Assembly: GCA_946479505.1 (NCBI GenBank)
Contig: CAMLGC010000015.1
Span: 1 to 53,457, forward strand
Origin: an uncultured Sphingomonadaceae bacterium
GTDB taxonomy: Bacteria; Pseudomonadota; Alphaproteobacteria; Sphingomonadales; Sphingomonadaceae
DNA length: 53,457 nucleotides
Direction: 5' to 3'
The notes below the pieces were generated by a model that was not told the DNA's origin, searched no databases, and worked only from the letters and a program-made list of their open reading frames with translations. Positions within the stretch are counted from its first letter, which is position 1; each line of letters begins with the position of its first letter. Made by a program: the position numbers and the translations under genes. Shown piece by piece: positions 49,542-53,457 of this stretch.

Positions 49542-49912
49542 GGCATGGCGCTCGCGTGGCTGGCGGTCATCGGCATCATGTTGGCGTTGAGGTGATACAT
49601 CACCCAAATCGATCCCGTCATCGTGATGATGACCATCACCACGGTGAAGATCAGCGCCATCATCGTCCAGCCATTCTCCGACCGCGTGTTCATGTGGAGA
49701 AAATAGACCATGTGGACGAAGATCTGCACCACCGCAAAGGCGAGCACGACGAGCGCCGCGATCATGCGGTCGGGGATCGCGCCGGTCATCACGATCCAGA
49801 ACGGAATCGCGGTGAGCACCACCGACAGGCCGAAACCCGTCAGGTAGCTCTTGAGCGTGCCGTGCGCGGCGGGGCCGTGCGCGTCATGGGCGTCATGGGC
49901 ATGGTCAGCCAT
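49538..49912 (-). CDS. cyoD: Cytochrome o ubiquinol oxidase subunit IV
   Basis: 124-aa membrane subunit with a His-rich N-terminus ([18 protein letters not shown]) and three hydrophobic helices, including FVHMVYFLHMNTRSENGWTM, a family hallmark. It stabilises the CuB site during assembly. ATG 49912 overlaps the cyoC stop by one base. The longer opening in this frame up to 50824 is a shadow of cyoC/cyoB. Confidence 0.92.
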   Translation of the reverse strand: MADHAHDAHDAHGPAAHGTLKSYLTGFGLSVVLTAIPFWIVMTGAIPDRMIAALVVLAFAVVQIFVHMVYFLHMNTRSENGWTMMALIFTVVMVIITMTGSIWVMYHLNANMMPMTASHASAMP

Positions 49913-50538
49913 CAGATCACTCCCATCAGATAGACGAAGGTGAAGACGCCGATCCAGACGACGTCGAGGAAATGCCAGAACATGCTGAGGCACATCAGCC
50001 GGCGGCGGTTGGCGGGGATGAGCCCGGTCCGCGCGACCTGCACCATCAACGTGCCCAGCCAGACGATGCCGAAGGTGACGTGGAGCCCGTGCGTGCCGAC
50101 CAGCGTGAAGAAGCCCGACAGGAAGCCGCTGGTCCACGGCCCCGCGCCTTCGGCGATCAGCCCGGCAAATTCGTGGAGCTCGATGCCGAGAAAGCCGAGC
50201 CCGAACAGGCCGGTGATCGCCAGCCAGGCTTGCGTGGCGCCGACCTGGTTCTTCTCCATCGCCAGCATCGCGAAGCCGTAGGTGATCGACGAGAGCAGCA
50301 GCATCGTCGTGTTGGCGGCGACGAGCGGCAGCTCGAACAGCTCGCGCGGGCCGGGGCCGCCCGCGTACGCAGTGCCGAGCACGGCATAGGTGGCGAACAG
50401 CGCCGCGAAAACGAGGCAGTCGCTCATCAGATAAAGCCAGAAGCCCAGCATCGTGCTGGACCCGTCCGGATGGTGTTCCTCCTCGCGGACGTAGAAATCG
50501 GGCGCGGGGGCGTTGGGGTCTATCGCGTGCGTCGTCAT
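49912..50538 (-). CDS. cyoC: Cytochrome o ubiquinol oxidase subunit III
   Basis: 208 aa, five hydrophobic helices. FGLYLM-type segment [40 protein letters not shown], and [12 protein letters not shown] match CyoC. The COX3-like fold lies beside subunit I. Three bases after the cyoB stop. Confidence 0.93.
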   Translation of the reverse strand: MTTHAIDPNAPAPDFYVREEEHHPDGSSTMLGFWLYLMSDCLVFAALFATYAVLGTAYAGGPGPRELFELPLVAANTTMLLLSSITYGFAMLAMEKNQVGATQAWLAITGLFGLGFLGIELHEFAGLIAEGAGPWTSGFLSGFFTLVGTHGLHVTFGIVWLGTLMVQVARTGLIPANRRRLMCLSMFWHFLDVVWIGVFTFVYLMGVI

Positions 50539-50541
50539 AGC

Positions 50542-52551
50542 TCAGCCTTGCGCCGCGAGCTGCTGCGTCCGCGCGGTCTCGGTGCGGACCACCTCGTCGG
50601 CGGGAATGTGGAAATCGCGGGCGTAGTTGAACGTGTGCCCGATCGCGGTCGCGAGCAGCCCCGCGAAGCTCAAGGCGGCGAGCCACCAGATGTGCCACAC
50701 CAGCGCGAAGCCGAGCACGAGGCTGATCGCGGCGAGGATGAAGCCGGTGCCGGTGTTCTTGGGCATGTGGATCGGGCGGAAGCCGTCGGTCGGTCGCTCG
50801 TAGCCGCCGTGCTTCATGTCCCACCAGGCATCGCTGTCGTGGATGATCGGCGTGAAGGCGAAATTATATTCGGGCGGGGGCGACGAGGTCGACCATTCGA
50901 GCGTGCGGCCGCCCCACGGATCGCCGGTGGTGTCGCGCAATTTTTCGCGGTTCCAGATGCTGACCGCGAACTGGATGAGCATGCATGCGATGCCGCCCGC
51001 GATCAGCAGCGCACCGAACGCAGCGATGACGAACCAGATCTGCAGGCTCGGATCCTCGAAATGGCGCAGGCGGCGCGTCACGCCCATCAGGCCGAGCACG
51101 TAGAGCGGCGCGAAGGCGCACCAGAATCCCGACACCCACAGCCAGAACGAGCGCTTGCCCCACTTGGTGTCGAGCTTGAACCCGGTCGCCTTGGGCCACC
51201 AGTAATTGATCGCTGCGAACAGCCCGAACAGCACGCCGCCGATGATGACATTGTGGAAGTGCGCGATCAGGAAGAGCGAGTTGTGGAGCACGAAATCGGC
51301 GGGAGGCACCGCGAGCATCACGCCCGTCATCCCGCCGATCACGAAGGTGAGCATGAAGGCGAGCGTCCACATCATCGGCAGCTCGAAACGGATGCGGCCG
51401 CGATACATGGTGAACAGCCAGTTGAAGATCTTCGCGCCCGTCGGGATCGAGATGATCATCGTCGTGATGCCGAAAAAGCTGTTCACGCTCGCGCCCGAGC
51501 CCATCGTGAAGAAGTGATGGAGCCAGACGAGGTACGACAGGATCGTGATGACGACGGTGGCGTACACCATCGACGAATAGCCGAAGAGGCGCTTGCCCGA
51601 GAAGGTCGAGACGACCTCCGAATAGACGCCGAAAATGGGGAGGATGAGGATGTACACCTCGGGATGGCCCCAGATCCAGATGAGGTTGACGTACATCATG
51701 GGGTTGCCGCCCATCATGTTGGTGAAGAAGTGGAAGCCGAGGTAGCGGTCGAGGCTCAAGAGCACGAGCGTCGCCGTCAGCACCGGGAAGGCGGCGACGA
51801 TCAGGATGTTGGTGCACAAAGCCGTCCAGGTGAAGACGGGCATCTTCATCATCGACATGCCCGGGGCGCGCATCTTGACGATCGTCGCGATCAGGTTGAC
51901 GCCCGATAACAATGTGCCGACGCCGGCTATCTGTAGCCCCCAAATGTAGTAATCCATGCCGACGCCGGGCGAATATTGCAGGCCGGAGAGCGGCGGATAG
52001 GCGAGCCAGCCGGTGCGCGCATATTCGCCGACGAAGAGCGAGACCATCGTCAGCACCGCGCCCGATGCGGTCATCCAGAAGCTGAAATTGTTGAGATAGG
52101 GAAAGGACACGTCGCGCGCGCCGATCTGCAAGGGCACGACATAGTTCATCAGCCCCGTGACGAGCGGCATCGCCACGAAGAAGATCATGATGACGCCGTG
52201 CGCGGTGAAGATCTGGTCGTAATGCTCGGCGGGGAGATAGCCCTGGTTGGGGCCGAAGGCGATCGCCTGCTGCGCGCGCATCATCAGCGCGTCCGAAAAG
52301 CCGCGCAGGAACATGATGAGCCCCAGCACGATGTACATGACGCCGATCTTCTTGTGATCGACCGACGTGATCCAGTCGCGCCAGAGCGGACCCCACAGGC
52401 GGAATCTGGTGATCGCGCCGAGCACCACCAGGCCGCCCAGCGCGACGCCGAGGAAGGTGACGATGAGGATCGGCTCGTGGAGCGGCAGCGCCGCGAAACT
52501 CAGGCGGCCGAAGATCGGGCTGTCGGGCGTGGGAACGGGGATCGTGGACAT
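50542..52551 (-). CDS. cyoB: Cytochrome o ubiquinol oxidase subunit I
   Basis: 669-aa catalytic heme-copper subunit. [16 protein letters not shown] is the quinol-site segment around R71/D75 of E. coli; [11 protein letters not shown] has a low-spin heme His; [12 protein letters not shown] carries the CuB His-Tyr pair; LHHFFTMG adds CuB His; [11 protein letters not shown] has the high-spin and low-spin heme His. [20 protein letters not shown] includes the D-channel Asp135 equivalent. Oxidises quinol and pumps protons. The absence of CuA in subunit II confirms a quinol, not cytochrome c, oxidase. Confidence 0.96.
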   Translation of the reverse strand: MSTIPVPTPDSPIFGRLSFAALPLHEPILIVTFLGVALGGLVVLGAITRFRLWGPLWRDWITSVDHKKIGVMYIVLGLIMFLRGFSDALMMRAQQAIAFGPNQGYLPAEHYDQIFTAHGVIMIFFVAMPLVTGLMNYVVPLQIGARDVSFPYLNNFSFWMTASGAVLTMVSLFVGEYARTGWLAYPPLSGLQYSPGVGMDYYIWGLQIAGVGTLLSGVNLIATIVKMRAPGMSMMKMPVFTWTALCTNILIVAAFPVLTATLVLLSLDRYLGFHFFTNMMGGNPMMYVNLIWIWGHPEVYILILPIFGVYSEVVSTFSGKRLFGYSSMVYATVVITILSYLVWLHHFFTMGSGASVNSFFGITTMIISIPTGAKIFNWLFTMYRGRIRFELPMMWTLAFMLTFVIGGMTGVMLAVPPADFVLHNSLFLIAHFHNVIIGGVLFGLFAAINYWWPKATGFKLDTKWGKRSFWLWVSGFWCAFAPLYVLGLMGVTRRLRHFEDPSLQIWFVIAAFGALLIAGGIACMLIQFAVSIWNREKLRDTTGDPWGGRTLEWSTSSPPPEYNFAFTPIIHDSDAWWDMKHGGYERPTDGFRPIHMPKNTGTGFILAAISLVLGFALVWHIWWLAALSFAGLLATAIGHTFNYARDFHIPADEVVRTETARTQQLAAQG

Positions 52552-52554
52552 CGC

Positions 52555-53457
52555 TTACAGGCTCTCGCGGTCGCGCTGAGGGGCGTTCTGGGCGGATCGG
52601 GCAGGCGCGGGCTGCTCCGCGGGCGGCACGAGGCCGGCGCCGGTGATCGGCCGGGCGCGGCTCGGGCGGTGCGCGATCGCGGCGACTTCGGCGGCGGTGG
52701 GGGCCGCATCCGCCTCGGGCATCGGCGCGCCGGCGGTGCGCGCGTCCTTCATCATCGTATCGTTCATGCACGGACGATCGGGGCGGACGCAGAGGTTGAG
52801 CGCGGCCTGGTACAATCCCTTCTCGACCGAGGCGAAGCGCATCACCGGCACGTTCTCGCTCGGTTCGAGAAGCTCCCGATAGGCAGCGCGATCGAGCGTG
52901 CCGCCATCGCTGCGGGCCTTGGCGATCCACTGGCCGAACTGCGCGTCGCCGAGCCCGAGGAAGGCGAAGCGCATCCCCGAAAAGCCCGCGCCCGAATAAT
53001 TGGCCGAGAAGCCTTCGTAGCTGCCGGGCTGGTTGATGACCGCGTGGAGCTTGGTTTCCATGCCGGGCATCGCGTAGATCTGCCCGGCGAGCGCGGGGAC
53101 GTAGAAGGAGTTCATCACCGACGACGCGGTGATGTTGAACCTGATCGGGCGATCGACCGGCGCCGCCATCTCGTTGACCGTCGCGATGCCGTATTCGGGG
53201 TAGATGAACAGCCACTTCCAATCGAGCGCGACGACGTCGACCTCGAGCGGCTTTGCCTTCGGATCGACTGCACGCGCGCCGTCGAGCCGCTCGATCGGGC
53301 GATACGGATCGAGCACGTGCGTGCCGAGCCAGGTGATCGCACCCAGGCAGATGATGATGAGAAGCGGCGCCGACCAGATGACGAGCTCGAGCTTGGTCGA
53401 ATGGTCCCAATCGGGATCGTAGGGCGCATCCTTGTTCGACGCGCGATAGCGCCACGC
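52555..53457 (-). CDS. cyoA: Cytochrome o ubiquinol oxidase subunit II (5' end beyond window)
   Basis: The frame is open to the window edge: RYRASNKDAPYDPDWDHSTK and VIWSAPLLIIICLGAITWLG (second membrane helix) precede LDPYRPIERL. The periplasmic cupredoxin domain has LDWKWLFIYPEYGIATVNEM and lacks the CuA cysteines and histidines, as in quinol oxidases. About 300 residues are visible; the signal/lipobox and first helix are missing. The GTG at 53316 is internal, not the start. First visible gene of the oxidase operon. Confidence 0.92.
   Translation of the reverse strand, partial: AWRYRASNKDAPYDPDWDHSTKLELVIWSAPLLIIICLGAITWLGTHVLDPYRPIERLDGARAVDPKAKPLEVDVVALDWKWLFIYPEYGIATVNEMAAPVDRPIRFNITASSVMNSFYVPALAGQIYAMPGMETKLHAVINQPGSYEGFSANYSGAGFSGMRFAFLGLGDAQFGQWIAKARSDGGTLDRAAYRELLEPSENVPVMRFASVEKGLYQAALNLCVRPDRPCMNDTMMKDARTAGAPMPEADAAPTAAEVAAIAHRPSRARPITGAGLVPPAEQPAPARSAQNAPQRDRESL

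Overview
The window is about 53 kb of GC-rich, gene-dense DNA. It most likely comes from a sphingomonad (Alphaproteobacteria, Sphingomonas or a close relative). The evidence is indirect but consistent: strong G/C third-position bias, SD-led ATGA-overlapping operons, a TonB receptor-driven glycan locus, CgeB-like glycosyltransferases, a RegB/RegA pair beside a cyo-type quinol oxidase, a sigma-EcfG-like promoter (GGAAC, 16 nt, GGTT), and several palindromic intergenic repeats of the kind sphingomonads carry. No rRNA, tRNA, CRISPR array, integrase or transposase gene was found.

Layout. (1) 1-2817: end of a surface-sugar cluster with two CgeB-like glycosyltransferases (the first carries an in-frame TAA at a conserved position) and a UDP-glucuronate decarboxylase-like enzyme. 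(2) 2955-6916: a Crp/Fnr regulator, then a five-gene stress-like unit (64-aa hydrophilic protein, SRPBCC protein, zinc alcohol/formaldehyde dehydrogenase, SDR, and a small protein with two HhT motifs) behind a sigma-EcfG-like promoter. (3) 7153-20303: a beta-glycan utilisation locus with TonB receptor, GH3 and two GH9 enzymes on the minus strand, a divergent MFS permease broken by one extra G, and an SMP-30/gluconolactonase-like enzyme. TAGCGCTA-type operators lie before GH3 and MFS. (4) 20441-34362: eight minus-strand genes encoding two complete type I secretion sets (TolC-ABC-HlyD twice), then two likely substrates, a cadherin/Ig-like protein and a 948-aa RTX-repeat protein, closed by a terminator. 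(5) 34623-39621: glutamine-dependent NAD synthetase, a penicillin-acylase-family Ntn hydrolase, and a terminase-small-subunit-like HTH protein. (6) 39858-43968: a GluR0-like ligand-gated potassium channel, a flavin-dependent halogenase with all its signature residues, and a paralogue that has lost them. A TAGCGCTA operator sits in front of the halogenase. (7) 44072-46676: stress-type SDR, a 73-aa hydrophilic protein and an M28 peptidase. (8) 46806-53457, minus strand: cyoABCD (cyoA truncated by the window edge), SURF1, then RegB and RegA, so a quinol oxidase, its assembly factor and a redox two-component system form one unit.

How the parts fit. The oxidase unit probably lets quinone-pool redox state feed back on respiration. 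The glycan locus would import oligosaccharides through the TonB receptor, cut them with GH9/GH3 enzymes, and pass sugars to the permease. The shared operator core suggests that a LacI-type regulator also reaches the halogenase pair. The paired secretion set probably builds a surface layer or adhesin.

Most notable for follow-up: a palindromic repeat inserted in frame inside SURF1, the repeat that supplies the stop codon of the terminase-like gene, the active/degenerate halogenase pair, the GluR0-like channel, and the doubled secretion machinery. All assignments are from reading motifs; no database search was run.
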